Counted from the stretch's first letter, positions 15,803 through 25,580 are shown. The stretch: DNA of 64,000 nt from JBLHZY01 sp047631555 (GCA_047631555.1 JBLHZY010000002.1:682001-746000), one strand, 5' to 3'. Notes: generated by a model not told the origin, from the sequence alone. Numbers and translations: made by a program.

Positions 15803-16885
15803 ATGACCACTGTCGAACCTGATTTTGCCGCAGAAGCCGCCCGCGAAGCACGTCGCGCCCGGCTTTTCACTCGTATCAACAAGGCCGATGGCTGGTTTCG
15901 GGTGCTCGGGCTAAGCTGGCTGACGCCAATGCTTAAGGCCGCCGCTGGGGATAATCCACGCGCCCAAGTCAAAGAGATTTGGCAGCTTCTTGGTGTGCCG
16001 CTTCTGGCGATTGCGCTGTTCTTGTTTGCTTGGGGGGCGCTTGCGCCGAAAGTTCAAACATCGCTTGGCGCCGTGCCTGGCCCGGCCGCCGTTTGGGAGC
16101 AGGTCGGCGTTCTTCATGCCGATCACGTGCGCGAACGCGAGAAAGCCGATGCCTTTTATGAGCGCCAAGATGCGCGCAACGCCAAGCTGATCGCGGCGGG
16201 CAAAGAAGATCAGATTAAGTTTCGCGATTACACCGGCAAGCCGACCTATTACGACCAAATCTGGACCTCGATCAAAACTGTTTTCTTTGGCTTCTTGATC
16301 GCAACGGTGGTGGCTGTGCCGCTTGGTATTGTCTCGGGCCTGTCCAAGACGGCCAATGCGGCGATCAACCCGCTCGTGCAGATTTTCAAACCGGTTTCGC
16401 CGCTCGCTTGGTTGCCGATTGTGACCATGGTGATCTCGGCCGTTTACACCACCAATGACGGGATGTTCTCCAAGGCGTTTCTGACATCGGCCATCACAGT
16501 GACGCTCTGTTCGCTCTGGCCAACGCTGATCAACACAGCGCTTGGTGTAGCCTCCATCGACAAAGATTTGATCTCGGTCGGCAAGGTTCTTAAGCTCTCG
16601 ACTTTCACCAAAATCACCAAACTCGTGCTGCCTTCGGCCCTGCCGCTGATCTTTACCGGGCTGCGCCTCTCATTGGGGGTTGGCTGGATGGTTTTGATCG
16701 CCGCAGAGATGCTCGCACAGAACCCGGGCCTTGGGAAATTCGTCTGGGATGAGTTCCAAAACGGCTCTTCTACATCGCTCGCCAAGATCATGGTGGCCGT
16801 GCTTACCATCGGGATCATCGGCTTCATTCTGGATCGTTTGATGTTTGCCATTCAGTCGTTCTTTACCTTCTCAAGCAATCGGTGA
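15803..16885 (+). CDS. nrtB: NrtB, nitrate ABC transporter permease
   Basis: Encodes 360 residues. The N-terminal ~70 residues are soluble. One membrane segment (near residues 65-85) is followed by a charged region, then the BPD_transp_1 domain (about residues 150-350) with the EAA-loop segment LGVGWMVLIAAEMLAQNPG near 290. It is the membrane channel for nitrate import and works with NrtA and the fused ATPase. The stop overlaps a GTG start for the next gene. Confidence 0.93.
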   Translation: MTTVEPDFAAEAAREARRARLFTRINKADGWFRVLGLSWLTPMLKAAAGDNPRAQVKEIWQLLGVPLLAIALFLFAWGALAPKVQTSLGAVPGPAAVWEQVGVLHADHVREREKADAFYERQDARNAKLIAAGKEDQIKFRDYTGKPTYYDQIWTSIKTVFFGFLIATVVAVPLGIVSGLSKTANAAINPLVQIFKPVSPLAWLPIVTMVISAVYTTNDGMFSKAFLTSAITVTLCSLWPTLINTALGVASIDKDLISVGKVLKLSTFTKITKLVLPSALPLIFTGLRLSLGVGWMVLIAAEMLAQNPGLGKFVWDEFQNGSSTSLAKIMVAVLTIGIIGFILDRLMFAIQSFFTFSSNR

Positions 16886-18597
16886 GCGACATGGGCATTA
16901 TTGAATTTAACAACGTATTCAAAGGCTTTGGCGATGGGGTTTCGCGCGCCGAAGTGCTTCGGGAAGTGAACCTGAGCGTCAAAGAGGGCGAGTTTCTTGC
17001 GATCCTCGGCTTTTCCGGGACGGGCAAATCGACCCTGATCAATCACATGGCTGGGCTGGAATTTCCGGATCGCGGCACCGTGACCTTCAAGGGCGATATT
17101 ATCGAGGGTCCTGCGCCGGAACGCGGCCTGGTTTTTCAGAGCTATTCTTTGATGCCGTGGCTGACCGTGCGGGGCAATATCGCGCTGGCGGTCGACTCTA
17201 TTCACAAAAAGAAACCAAAGGCCGAGCGTGAAGCACTCGTTCAGAAATACATCGATATGGTCGGGCTTTCTAATGCCGCCGCGCGCCGCCCTGCCGAGCT
17301 TTCGGGCGGGATGCGTCAACGGGTTTCGGTGGCGCGCGCCCTTGCGATGGATCCCGAAGTCCTGCTGCTGGATGAGCCGCTTTCCGCGCTTGATGCGCTC
17401 ACCCGCGCCAATCTTCAGGATGAGATCGAGGCGATTTGGGAAGCGGATCGCAAGACTGTCGTGCTGATCACCAATGATGTGGATGAGGCGATCTTGCTTG
17501 CGGATCGGATCATTCCGCTCAATCCCGATGGCACTTTGGGCGAAGCCTTTGATGTTGGCCTTGCGCGCCCGCGTGATCGCACAGCGATGAATTCGGACGC
17601 TGAATTCAAACGCCTGCGCGCCGCTGTGACCAAATATCTGATGGATGTTGGGATGGAAGCCAAGGTCGCTGAAACTCGCATTTTGCCCGGCATCACACCT
17701 ATTCACGGCGTGCCCGCGGCCGTTGCCAAGGCCCAAGAGGGGATGATCGAAGAGCGTTTCTTGGATTACTCCCAGCTGCACAAAGTCTACCCAACGCCAA
17801 AGGGGCCGCTCACTGTTGTTGAGAATTTCGATCTCAAGCTTAAGCAGGGTGAATTCGTCTCGCTGATCGGGCATTCGGGCTGCGGGAAATCGACCGTACT
17901 GACGATGACTGCAGGCCTTAATGAGATTTCCAAAGGCGCGATCAAGCTTGATGGGCGTCACGTTGAAGGCGCCGATCCTGAGCGCGCGGTTGTGTTTCAA
18001 TCGCCGTCGCTTTTCCCATGGCTCACCGCCAAGGAAAACGTCTCAATCGGCGTTGATCGGGTTTATCCCGGCGCCAGCCAGCAAGAGCGCCAAGATGTGG
18101 TTGAATATTATCTTGAGCGCGTGGGCCTTGCGGACTCGATGGATAAAGAAGCCGCCTCGATGTCTAACGGGATGCGTCAGCGGGTTGGCATCGCGCGCGC
18201 CTTTGCGCTTTCGCCGAAATTGCTGCTTTTGGATGAGCCGTTTGGGATGCTCGATAGTCTGACCCGCTGGGAGCTTCAGGAAGTTCTGATGGAGGTTTGG
18301 TCGCGCACCAAGGTGACGGCGGTTTGTGTGACGCATGATGTGGATGAGGCCATTCTTTTGGCGGATCGCGTTGTGATGATGACAAACGGGCCGCGCGCCA
18401 CAATCGGCAAGGTGATGGATGTAAATCTGCCCCGCCCGCGCACCCGCAAGGCGCTGCTTGAGCATCCAGATTACTATGAATACCGAGCCGAAGTCCTTCA
18501 ATTCCTTGAGGAATATGAGCATGGCGCCAAACCTGAAAAAGGCGCGGCTCCGGCTAAAAAGCCCGCCGTGGCCCCCAAAGCCAAGGATGCGGCGTAA
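16882..18597 (+). CDS. nrtC: Nitrate ABC transporter, two fused ATPase domains (NrtC-NrtD type)
   Basis: Encodes 571 residues from a GTG that overlaps the nrtB stop (GTGA); an ATG at 16891 is an alternative. It contains two complete ABC domains. Walker A is GFSGTGKST near residue 43 and GHSGCGKST near 329. The signatures are LSGGMRQRV near 139 and MSNGMRQRV near 426. Both Walker B motifs (LLLDEPLSALD, LLLDEPFGMLD) are intact. Cyanobacterial nitrate importers use separate NrtC (ATPase plus binding domain) and NrtD; here the two ATPases are one chain without a solute-binding domain. The tail is Lys/Ala/Pro-rich and low in complexity. Confidence 0.9.
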   Translation: MSDMGIIEFNNVFKGFGDGVSRAEVLREVNLSVKEGEFLAILGFSGTGKSTLINHMAGLEFPDRGTVTFKGDIIEGPAPERGLVFQSYSLMPWLTVRGNIALAVDSIHKKKPKAEREALVQKYIDMVGLSNAAARRPAELSGGMRQRVSVARALAMDPEVLLLDEPLSALDALTRANLQDEIEAIWEADRKTVVLITNDVDEAILLADRIIPLNPDGTLGEAFDVGLARPRDRTAMNSDAEFKRLRAAVTKYLMDVGMEAKVAETRILPGITPIHGVPAAVAKAQEGMIEERFLDYSQLHKVYPTPKGPLTVVENFDLKLKQGEFVSLIGHSGCGKSTVLTMTAGLNEISKGAIKLDGRHVEGADPERAVVFQSPSLFPWLTAKENVSIGVDRVYPGASQQERQDVVEYYLERVGLADSMDKEAASMSNGMRQRVGIARAFALSPKLLLLDEPFGMLDSLTRWELQEVLMEVWSRTKVTAVCVTHDVDEAILLADRVVMMTNGPRATIGKVMDVNLPRPRTRKALLEHPDYYEYRAEVLQFLEEYEHGAKPEKGAAPAKKPAVAPKAKDAA

Positions 18598-18661
18598 TGG
18601 CAAATTCAGCGAAAAACTCAACCCGCAACGCCGCCATAGCGGCCAAAGGGGAGCATAAGAT

Positions 18662-21106
18662 ATGACCCAGAAACTCGTTGTTATTGGGGCCGGCATGGCC
18701 TCGGGGCGCGCGCTAGAGCATCTGATTGAGGCCGCTCCCGGTGCTTATGAGATCACTCTGTTTAACGCAGAACCGCGCGGCAATTATAACCGCATTATGC
18801 TCTCGCCCGTGCTTTCGGGTGAGAAGGCTTATGAGGATATCGTGATCCACGATACCGATTGGTATGAGGCAAATGGCGTCACTTGTCGCTTTGGCGAGAA
18901 GGTTCTGAAGATTGACCGCGCAGCCAAGATCGTCGTCGGGGAAAAGGGCGAAGTGGCTTATGATAAGCTGGTGATCGCGAGCGGCTCAAACCCGTTTATG
19001 ATCCCGCTGCCGGGCCATGATCTTGAGGGCGTGATTGCCTATCGCGATCTGGAAGATACCAATCGGATGATTGATGTGGCGGCCAAGCCGGGCGCATCGG
19101 CGGTTGTGATTGGTGGCGGGCTTTTGGGCCTTGAGGCGGCGGCGGGCCTAAAGTTGCGCGGTATGGATGTGACCGTGGTGCATATCATGGGCCATCTGAT
19201 GGAGCGTCAGCTGGATGAGGCGGCGGGCTATTTGCTGCGCAAAGCGCTGGTCGATCGGGGCATCAATGTGATGTGTTCGGCCAATTCCAAAGAAATCATT
19301 GGTGCGGATGGGCATGTGAAGGCTTTGATGCTGGATGATGGCACCGAACTGCCCTGCGATATCCTTGTGATGGCTGTGGGCATCCGGCCAAATATCGCGC
19401 TTGCCGCGGATGCGGGCATCGCTGTTGGGCGCGGAATTCATGTGGATGATCAGATGATTACCTCGGACGAGGATATCCTCTCTGTTGGGGAATGTGTTGA
19501 ACATAACGGCGCGCTGTTTGGCCTTGTGGCCCCGCTTTATGACCAAGCCAAAGTGCTGGCCAAAACCCTTGCGGGCGAGGCGGCAGCCTTTGTCGCCAAA
19601 GAGGTTTCGACCAAGCTGAAGGTGACGGGTTGTGATCTTTTTTCTGCCGGTGATTTTTCCGAGGGCGAGGGGCGCGAAGACATCGTTTTCCGCGATCCTG
19701 CGCGCGGTGTTTACAAGCGGCTTGTGCTTGAGGGCGACAAGATTGTTGGCGCGGTGATGTATGGCGATACGGCCGATGGGAATTGGTTCTTTGGCCTGAT
19801 CAAAGACGCCACAGACATCTCCGAGATGCGCGACACATTGATCTTTGGACCAGCCTTCCAAGGGGGTGCCGCTGTGGACCCGTTGGCGGCCGTTGCAGCC
19901 TTACCGGCTGACGCAGAAATCTGCGGCTGCAACGGCGTTTGTAAGGGCGATATCGTGGCCGCGATCGAGGGCGGCGCGCAGGATTTGGATGCTGTGCGCG
20001 CAACCACCAAAGCCTCTTCTTCCTGCGGAACTTGCACAGGATTGGTCGAGCAGGTTTTGGCCGTAACCATGGGCGATGATTTCGTTTTGCCCACGGCGCA
20101 GACGATCTGCAAATGTACCGATCTGAGCCACGAAGATGTACGCCGTTTGATCAAATCCAGCGAGTTGCAAAGCCAGCAAGCCGTCTGGCAAGAGCTTGGC
20201 TGGAAAACGCCAAATGGCTGCCATGTGTGCCGCCCTGCGGTGAATTACTATCTGCTCGCGGATTGGCCGGTTGAATATCAAGACGATCCACAAAGCCGGT
20301 TTGTGAACGAGCGAAATCACGCAAACATCCAGAAAGATGGGACTTATTCTGTTGTGCCGCGCATGTGGGGCGGGATCACTTCGGCCAATGAGCTGCGCGC
20401 AATTGCCGATGTGGCCGATAAATACAATGTGCCGACGGTGAAGGTAACTGGCGGGCAGAGGATCGATTTGCTCGGCGTAAAGAAAGAAGATCTGCCCGGT
20501 ATGTGGTTTGATCTCAACAAGGCGGGGATGGTTTCGGGGCATGCTTATTCCAAGGGCTTGCGCACGGTGAAAACTTGCGTCGGCTCGGATCATTGCCGCT
20601 TTGGCACGCAGGATAGCACCGGCCTTGGGGTCAAGCTTGAGAAGCTGCTTTGGGGTTCTTGGACGCCGCATAAAGTCAAGCTTGGGGTCTCTGGCTGCCC
20701 GCGCAATTGCGCGGAGGCAACTTGCAAGGATGTGGGCATTATTTGCGTAGATTCCGGCTATGAGATTTCGGTGGCGGGCGCTGCCGGGATGGACCTCAAA
20801 GAGACCGAAGCTTTGGCCAAAGTCGCCACGGAAGAAGAGGCGATTGCTGTAACGACGGCCTATATCCAGCTTTATCGCGAACATGCGAAATACCTCGATC
20901 GCGGGTACAAATTCGTCGCCAAATTCGGCTTGGATTGGGTGAAAGAGCGCGTTGTTGATGACTTGGAAGAGCGCGCGGCCTTGATCGCTCGTTTTGAGCT
21001 TTCGCAAACCATCTATCGCAAGGATCCATGGGCCGAATTGGCCAAGCCCGATGAGGCGCAGAAATTCGCCCCCCTTGCAGATTTAACCTTGGAGGCCGCA
21101 GAATGA
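18662..21106 (+). CDS. nirB: Assimilatory nitrite reductase [NAD(P)H], large subunit
   Basis: Encodes 814 residues. Order of domains: FAD/NAD(P)-binding reductase (VVIGAGMASGRALEHL at the start; AVVIGGGLLGLEAAAG near 144), two BFD-like [2Fe-2S] segments (CGCNGVCKGDIV near 420; CKCTDL...GCHVCRP near 482-525), then the sulfite/nitrite reductase core. Siroheme/[4Fe-4S] ligands lie in CVGSDHC near 638 and SGCPRNC near 678. It reduces nitrite to ammonium in the cytoplasm with the Rieske-type NirD. The homologue is called NasB in Paracoccus. Confidence 0.95.
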   Translation: MTQKLVVIGAGMASGRALEHLIEAAPGAYEITLFNAEPRGNYNRIMLSPVLSGEKAYEDIVIHDTDWYEANGVTCRFGEKVLKIDRAAKIVVGEKGEVAYDKLVIASGSNPFMIPLPGHDLEGVIAYRDLEDTNRMIDVAAKPGASAVVIGGGLLGLEAAAGLKLRGMDVTVVHIMGHLMERQLDEAAGYLLRKALVDRGINVMCSANSKEIIGADGHVKALMLDDGTELPCDILVMAVGIRPNIALAADAGIAVGRGIHVDDQMITSDEDILSVGECVEHNGALFGLVAPLYDQAKVLAKTLAGEAAAFVAKEVSTKLKVTGCDLFSAGDFSEGEGREDIVFRDPARGVYKRLVLEGDKIVGAVMYGDTADGNWFFGLIKDATDISEMRDTLIFGPAFQGGAAVDPLAAVAALPADAEICGCNGVCKGDIVAAIEGGAQDLDAVRATTKASSSCGTCTGLVEQVLAVTMGDDFVLPTAQTICKCTDLSHEDVRRLIKSSELQSQQAVWQELGWKTPNGCHVCRPAVNYYLLADWPVEYQDDPQSRFVNERNHANIQKDGTYSVVPRMWGGITSANELRAIADVADKYNVPTVKVTGGQRIDLLGVKKEDLPGMWFDLNKAGMVSGHAYSKGLRTVKTCVGSDHCRFGTQDSTGLGVKLEKLLWGSWTPHKVKLGVSGCPRNCAEATCKDVGIICVDSGYEISVAGAAGMDLKETEALAKVATEEEAIAVTTAYIQLYREHAKYLDRGYKFVAKFGLDWVKERVVDDLEERAALIARFELSQTIYRKDPWAELAKPDEAQKFAPLADLTLEAAE

Positions 21107-21435
21107 GCTGGATCGATATTGGCGCTTTGGACGACATCCCCCTGCGCGGCGCGCGGATTGTCAAAACGGTTGCGGGCTGTGTGGCGGTGTTTCGCACGGG
21201 TGAGGATGAGGTCTTTGCGACCTCGGACAAATGCCCGCACAAAGGCGGCCCGCTTTCCGAAGGGATCGTGCACGGCAAATCGGTCACTTGCCCGTTGCAC
21301 AACTGGGTTTTTTCGCTCGAAAGCGGCGAGGCGCAGGGCGCGGATGAGGGGCAAATCGCCACCTATCCAACCCGGGTTGAAGCGGGGCGCGTATTGCTTG
21401 ATGCCAAACTTTTGGCCAAACAGGTCGCGGCCTGA
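21103..21435 (+). CDS. nirD: Nitrite reductase [NAD(P)H], small Rieske subunit
   Basis: Encodes 110 residues with an intact Rieske [2Fe-2S] motif, CPHKGGPLSEG near residue 43 and CPLHNW near 62, both with the Cys-X-His / Cys-X-X-His ligands. It passes electrons within nitrite reductase, and in the Paracoccus type (NasG) between the NADH-binding subunit and nitrate reductase. It overlaps nirB by 4 bp and nasA by 1 bp (TGATG), so the three products are made together. Confidence 0.93.
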   Translation: MSWIDIGALDDIPLRGARIVKTVAGCVAVFRTGEDEVFATSDKCPHKGGPLSEGIVHGKSVTCPLHNWVFSLESGEAQGADEGQIATYPTRVEAGRVLLDAKLLAKQVAA

Positions 21436-24113
21436 TGGATGGCGCTGGCGAGCCGCTTGATCTGATTTCCGCACCCGTTTCGGCGGGCCAAACCATCTGC
21501 ACCACGTGCCCCTATTGCGGGGTTGGTTGCGGGGTTTTGGCCACGCCAGATGGGCTTGGCGGGCTTGAGATCAAGGGCGATCCGGCGCATCCGGCCAACA
21601 AGGGGCGGCTTTGCTCCAAGGGCTCGGCTTTGGGCGAAACGGTTGATCTTGAGGGGCGGCTTCTGGCGCCTGTGGTGAATGGGGCGCGGGCCTCTTGGGA
21701 AGATGCAAGTCAGCTTGTGGCGGATCGCTTTGCCGCAACGATTGCCGAGCATGGCCCTGATTCCGTTGCCTTTTATGTTTCTGGTCAGTTGCTGACCGAA
21801 GACTATTACGTCGCCAATAAGCTGATGAAAGGCTTCTTTGGCTCGGCCAATATTGATACCAATTCGCGGCTTTGCATGGCCTCTTCCGTGGCCGGACATA
21901 AGCGCGCCTTTGGCAGCGATACCGTGCCGGGGCAGTATAGCGACCTTGAAGAGGCCGATCTGATCGTGCTGGTTGGATCGAACCTTGCTTGGTGCCATCC
22001 GGTGCTGTTTCAGCGCATCGCGGCGGCCAAGGCGGCGCGCCCTGAGATGAAGATCGTCAACATCGATCCGCGCCGCACAGCGACATGCGATCTGGCCGAT
22101 TTGCACCTGCCGCTAGCGCCCGGATCGGACGTGGCGCTGTTCAACGCACTGCTTGCGCGGATCGAGGCTTCGGGCGCGATTGATCCCCAATATACGCGCG
22201 ATCATGTGGATGGGCTTGAGGCTGCATTGGCCGCGGCCCGCGCCGATGATCCAAGCGCAACCGGGCTGGATGAGGCCGATTTGGAAGCGTTTTTGCAGCT
22301 TTGGACCGGCACCAGTAAGGTCGTCACGGTCTATAGCCAAGGAGTCAATCAATCCTCCTCCGGTGCGGATAAGGTCAACGCGATCCTCAATTGCCATCTT
22401 GCGACGGGGCGCATTGGCCAGCCGGGCATGGGGCCGTTTTCTGTGACTGGGCAGCCCAATGCGATGGGCGGTCGCGAGGTTGGCGGCTTGGCCAATATGC
22501 TCGCCTGTCATCTGGATATCGAAAACGCCGAGCATCGCACCGCCGTTCGCACTTTCTGGGATGCGCCTGCGATGCCGGTTCAGGCCGGACTTAAAGCAGT
22601 TGATATGTTTCGCGCCGTGGGCGAGGGCAAGATCAAGGCGATCTGGATCATGTGCACCAATCCGGCCGTTTCGATGCCGGATGCAAATGCGGTTACGGCT
22701 GCGCTTGAGGGCTGTGATTTCGTCGTGGTGAGCGAGATGTTTGGCACCACAGATACCGCCCGTTTGGCTGATGTTTTGCTGCCGGCAACCGGCTGGGGCG
22801 AAAAGGACGGCACGGTGACGAATTCCGAGCGCTGCATTTCGCGCCAACGGGCCAGTTTGCCTGCGCCAGGGGAGGCGCGCGACGATTGGCGGATCATTTG
22901 CGATGTGGCGCAGCGGATGGGATTTGGCGCAGGCTTTGACTATGCGAACGCGGGCGAGATTTTTCGCGAATATGCCGCCCTTTCGGGGATTGCGGGCAAG
23001 CTTGGGCGGGATTTTGACATCTCCGCTTTGGCCGAACTGACGGACGGCGAATATGCCGATCTCGCGCCGGTAGTCTGGCCCGTTTCGGCGGTGCGCGCGG
23101 GCGGACGCTTCTTTGGCGACGGGCGATATTTTACCGCCAATGGACGGGCGAAAATGCTGCCCCTAAAAGCCCGTGGCCCGGTTGAAAAACAAGGGCGCAA
23201 ATATCCTTACCGGCTCAATACCGGCCGCGTTCGGGATCATTGGCATACCATGACCCGGACCGCAAAATCGCCCCGCCTAAGCCAGCATTTGGCCGAGCCA
23301 TTCTTGGAAATTCATCCCCTTGATGCGGCTGATCTGGGGCTAGAACCTGCCAGCCTTGCGCGGCTGGAAAGCCCTTATGGGCAAGCGATCCTGCGGGTAT
23401 TGATCTCCGATAAAGTGCGGCGCGGCGATGTCTTTGCGCCGATGCATTGGACAGGCGAGACTGCCCCCACAGGGCGCATTGATGCGCTTGTTGGTGGGCA
23501 TGTTGATCCGGTCTCTGGCCAGCCGGAAAGCAAGGGCGCGGTTGTGAAAATTGCGCCGATGGGCGCGGCTTGGCACGGGTTTGCGATCTGCGCGAATGAC
23601 TTGGATATAGAGGCGAGCTATTGGGCCAAAGCGCGCGCGCGTGGCGGCTGGTGGGCGGAATTGGCCTGCACCGAGACGCCTGAGGATTGGGAGGCCTATG
23701 CGCGGGCGCTCTTTGGTTTTGGCGCTGCGGTTGAGGCGCTGAGTGTGATTGATCCGGCGCGCGGCATTGCGCGGCTGGCATTCTTTGAAGAGGGGCGTTT
23801 GATCGCGGCGTTCTTTGCCTCGCCCGAGCCTGTCGCAGTTGCGCGTTCGTATCTTTCGGGCCTGCTGGCGGATGAGATTGGCGCGCAAGTTTTGGCCGGG
23901 CGCCCGGGCGCGGATATGCCCGATCCCGGTGCGACCGTTTGCGCCTGTTTTGATGTGGGGATCAACACGATCATGAACGCGATTGAGGGCCAAGGCTTGG
24001 CCAGTGTTGACGCGATCGGCGCGGCTTTGCAGGCGGGTACGAACTGCGGTTCTTGCAGGCCAGAGCTGGCGGCGCTTTTGCTCAATATTCCTCAAAAAGA
24101 AGCCGCTGAATAG
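21435..24113 (+). CDS. nasA: Assimilatory nitrate reductase, molybdopterin catalytic subunit
   Basis: Encodes 892 residues. It has an N-terminal [4Fe-4S] ligand set (CTTCPYCGVGC, residues 22-32), a bis-MGD molybdoenzyme core with GQPNAMGGREVGGLANML near 339, a molydop-binding domain from ~600, and a C-terminal BFD-like [2Fe-2S] module (CACFDVG near 836, CGSCRPEL near 875). It has no twin-arginine signal and is therefore cytoplasmic and assimilatory, not Nap or Nar. It reduces nitrate to nitrite using electrons from the NirB/NirD module. It corresponds to NasC in Paracoccus nomenclature. Confidence 0.94.
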   Translation: MDGAGEPLDLISAPVSAGQTICTTCPYCGVGCGVLATPDGLGGLEIKGDPAHPANKGRLCSKGSALGETVDLEGRLLAPVVNGARASWEDASQLVADRFAATIAEHGPDSVAFYVSGQLLTEDYYVANKLMKGFFGSANIDTNSRLCMASSVAGHKRAFGSDTVPGQYSDLEEADLIVLVGSNLAWCHPVLFQRIAAAKAARPEMKIVNIDPRRTATCDLADLHLPLAPGSDVALFNALLARIEASGAIDPQYTRDHVDGLEAALAAARADDPSATGLDEADLEAFLQLWTGTSKVVTVYSQGVNQSSSGADKVNAILNCHLATGRIGQPGMGPFSVTGQPNAMGGREVGGLANMLACHLDIENAEHRTAVRTFWDAPAMPVQAGLKAVDMFRAVGEGKIKAIWIMCTNPAVSMPDANAVTAALEGCDFVVVSEMFGTTDTARLADVLLPATGWGEKDGTVTNSERCISRQRASLPAPGEARDDWRIICDVAQRMGFGAGFDYANAGEIFREYAALSGIAGKLGRDFDISALAELTDGEYADLAPVVWPVSAVRAGGRFFGDGRYFTANGRAKMLPLKARGPVEKQGRKYPYRLNTGRVRDHWHTMTRTAKSPRLSQHLAEPFLEIHPLDAADLGLEPASLARLESPYGQAILRVLISDKVRRGDVFAPMHWTGETAPTGRIDALVGGHVDPVSGQPESKGAVVKIAPMGAAWHGFAICANDLDIEASYWAKARARGGWWAELACTETPEDWEAYARALFGFGAAVEALSVIDPARGIARLAFFEEGRLIAAFFASPEPVAVARSYLSGLLADEIGAQVLAGRPGADMPDPGATVCACFDVGINTIMNAIEGQGLASVDAIGAALQAGTNCGSCRPELAALLLNIPQKEAAE

Positions 24114-24224
24114 GGCGGTAATACAGCGATTTTTCGCGAAACTGCCGCCAAACTTCCCGCGATACGCCGCTTTTGTGCCGCTTTCGGCCCCTAGATTAAG
24201 AGATGGGGATCAAAGGAGAACGTT

Positions 24225-24557
24225 ATGGGATTTTTGCAAACGGTAATGAATTCGGGCGGTGCCACGGGCCTTTTGGCTGTGATCCTTCCGGCTGCGATTG
24301 GCGTTTTTTTGATGTTGATTGCGGTTGCCTTTTTGGTGATCTCGCGCGGCCAAAAGCGCGCGAATTTGCAAGCGGCTGAGACGCAAATTCCCGAGGTCGT
24401 CCTGCCTGCGGGCACCCAAGAAGTGCAGCGCGCTAAGCGGGCATGGGCTGCGCCGGTTGCCAAAAAGAATGTGCTGGATCGGGCAATTGCCCTTTTGCCG
24501 AGCCGCTCACAGCGCCGCACAGATCCGTTTATCAATCGTCTTGAACATCTTGCTTAA
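24225..24557 (+). CDS. Uncharacterised small single-span membrane protein
   Basis: Encodes 110 residues behind a good AAAGGAGAA Shine-Dalgarno. A membrane segment covers about residues 17-40 (LLAVILPAAIGVFLMLIAVA), followed by a basic cytoplasmic region. It begins 111 bp after nasA, whose 3' flank shows no T-run terminator. It could be a late member of the nas unit or independent. I do not recognise the family. Confidence 0.65.
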   Translation: MGFLQTVMNSGGATGLLAVILPAAIGVFLMLIAVAFLVISRGQKRANLQAAETQIPEVVLPAGTQEVQRAKRAWAAPVAKKNVLDRAIALLPSRSQRRTDPFINRLEHLA

Positions 24558-24575
24558 GCGCGGTCCAAGTCGGGC

Positions 24576-25385
24576 TTAGAAATCAACCGTCACGCCAGGC
24601 AAGTTCAGCGATTTCATCAGATCACGCAGCTCTTGGCGGGCGGCAACATTTGAGATGTTCATCTGCAAAACGCCGACGTCCTTGAGATCAAGCAAGGTGA
24701 GGCCGCGCGGGAAAAGCTCGCGGAAAATCACCCGCTCGTTAAAGCCCGGAGCGACCCGAAATCCGATGCGGCGCGATAGATCAGCAAGCGCATCACCCAT
24801 CTTCTTTTTGTTGATCATATTTTGCGCGCCAAGGCGGTTGCGCACAACGATCCAATCAATCGGCTTGAGCCCGGCTTGGGCGCGAAGCTGGCGCGCGTTC
24901 CAAACCATTTCGGAATAGACCGAGGGGCCTTTGATCTTGTTGGTTTCACCATCAATATGGGCGAGCAGATCGAAATCGATGAAGCTGTCGTTCATCGGGG
25001 TGATCAGCGTATCAGCGAGCGAGTGCGCGACTTGGCTTAACCGTGTGTGCGAGCCGGGGCAATCGATCAGGATGAATTCTGCGTCAGCTTCAAGGCCCGC
25101 AACGGCGGCAGAGAGGCGACGATCATAAATGTTTTCGCCTTCATTGAGGCTTTCGCGCTCAATCTCAGGAAGCTCGCGGTATTCGGGCATGGGCAGATCC
25201 AGCCCATGTTTTTCGCAAAAACTTTGGCGATTTTCGACATAACGCCCGAAGGTTTTTTGGCGCAGGTCAAGATCAAGGACGCCGATGGAATGGCCCATCC
25301 GCGCAAGGGCCGTTGCCACATGCATTGAGACGGTGGATTTGCCCGCGCCGCCCTTTTCATTCCCAACAACGATGATATGCGCCAT
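24576..25385 (-). CDS. mipZ: MipZ, division-site positioning ATPase
   Basis: Encodes 269 residues of the ParA/MinD-like P-loop class, with deviant Walker A GNEKGGAGKST at residues 8-18. Segments I recall from Caulobacter MipZ are present: GVLDLDLRQKTFGRYVENR near residue 35, TPMNDSFIDFDLL near 129, IVVRNRLGAQN near 180 and RVIFRELFPRGLTLLDL near 220. MipZ forms a bipolar gradient through ParB and inhibits FtsZ polymerisation away from mid-cell. It is preceded by two tandem terminators and so is transcribed separately from rpmE. Confidence 0.92.
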   Translation of the reverse strand: MAHIIVVGNEKGGAGKSTVSMHVATALARMGHSIGVLDLDLRQKTFGRYVENRQSFCEKHGLDLPMPEYRELPEIERESLNEGENIYDRRLSAAVAGLEADAEFILIDCPGSHTRLSQVAHSLADTLITPMNDSFIDFDLLAHIDGETNKIKGPSVYSEMVWNARQLRAQAGLKPIDWIVVRNRLGAQNMINKKKMGDALADLSRRIGFRVAPGFNERVIFRELFPRGLTLLDLKDVGVLQMNISNVAARQELRDLMKSLNLPGVTVDF

Positions 25386-25402
25386 AGCTGCCTGCCTTCC
25401 CG

Positions 25403-25436
25403 AAACAAAAACGCGCCCCCACTAGGGATGCGCGTT
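25403..25436 (-). terminator. Terminator-like hairpin upstream of mipZ
   Basis: Read on the minus strand, AACGCGC (25436-25430) pairs with GCGCGTT (25416-25410), and a TTTTGTTT run follows. It lies between rpmE and mipZ, a second barrier after the terminator at 25524. Confidence 0.6.
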
Positions 25437-25523
25437 CACTCTATGTTGTGCGAGGGAGTATTGAAAGCACAGGATCGGCGCAAGGGCGCATTGGCTTCAA
25501 TCTGTGGCCTGATTGCCGGAAAC

Positions 25524-25555
25524 GAAAAACGCCGCCCCCAAAAGGAGCGGCGTTT
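25524..25555 (-). terminator. Intrinsic terminator of rplS-rpmE
   Basis: On the minus strand AAACGCCGC pairs with GCGGCGTTT around a TCC-TTTT-GGGG apex (25555-25527), followed by more T residues. It sits 26 bp after the rpmE stop. Confidence 0.75.
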
Positions 25556-25580
25556 GATCGCGTACAAAGGTGCGGGGCTT

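Noticed and set aside
16852..18000. Open frame of 382 codons on the minus strand
   Set aside because: Antisense shadow of the fused ATPase gene; no family pattern and no ribosome site.
19901..21007. Open frame of 368 codons on the minus strand
   Set aside because: Antisense shadow of nirB, with unlikely composition.
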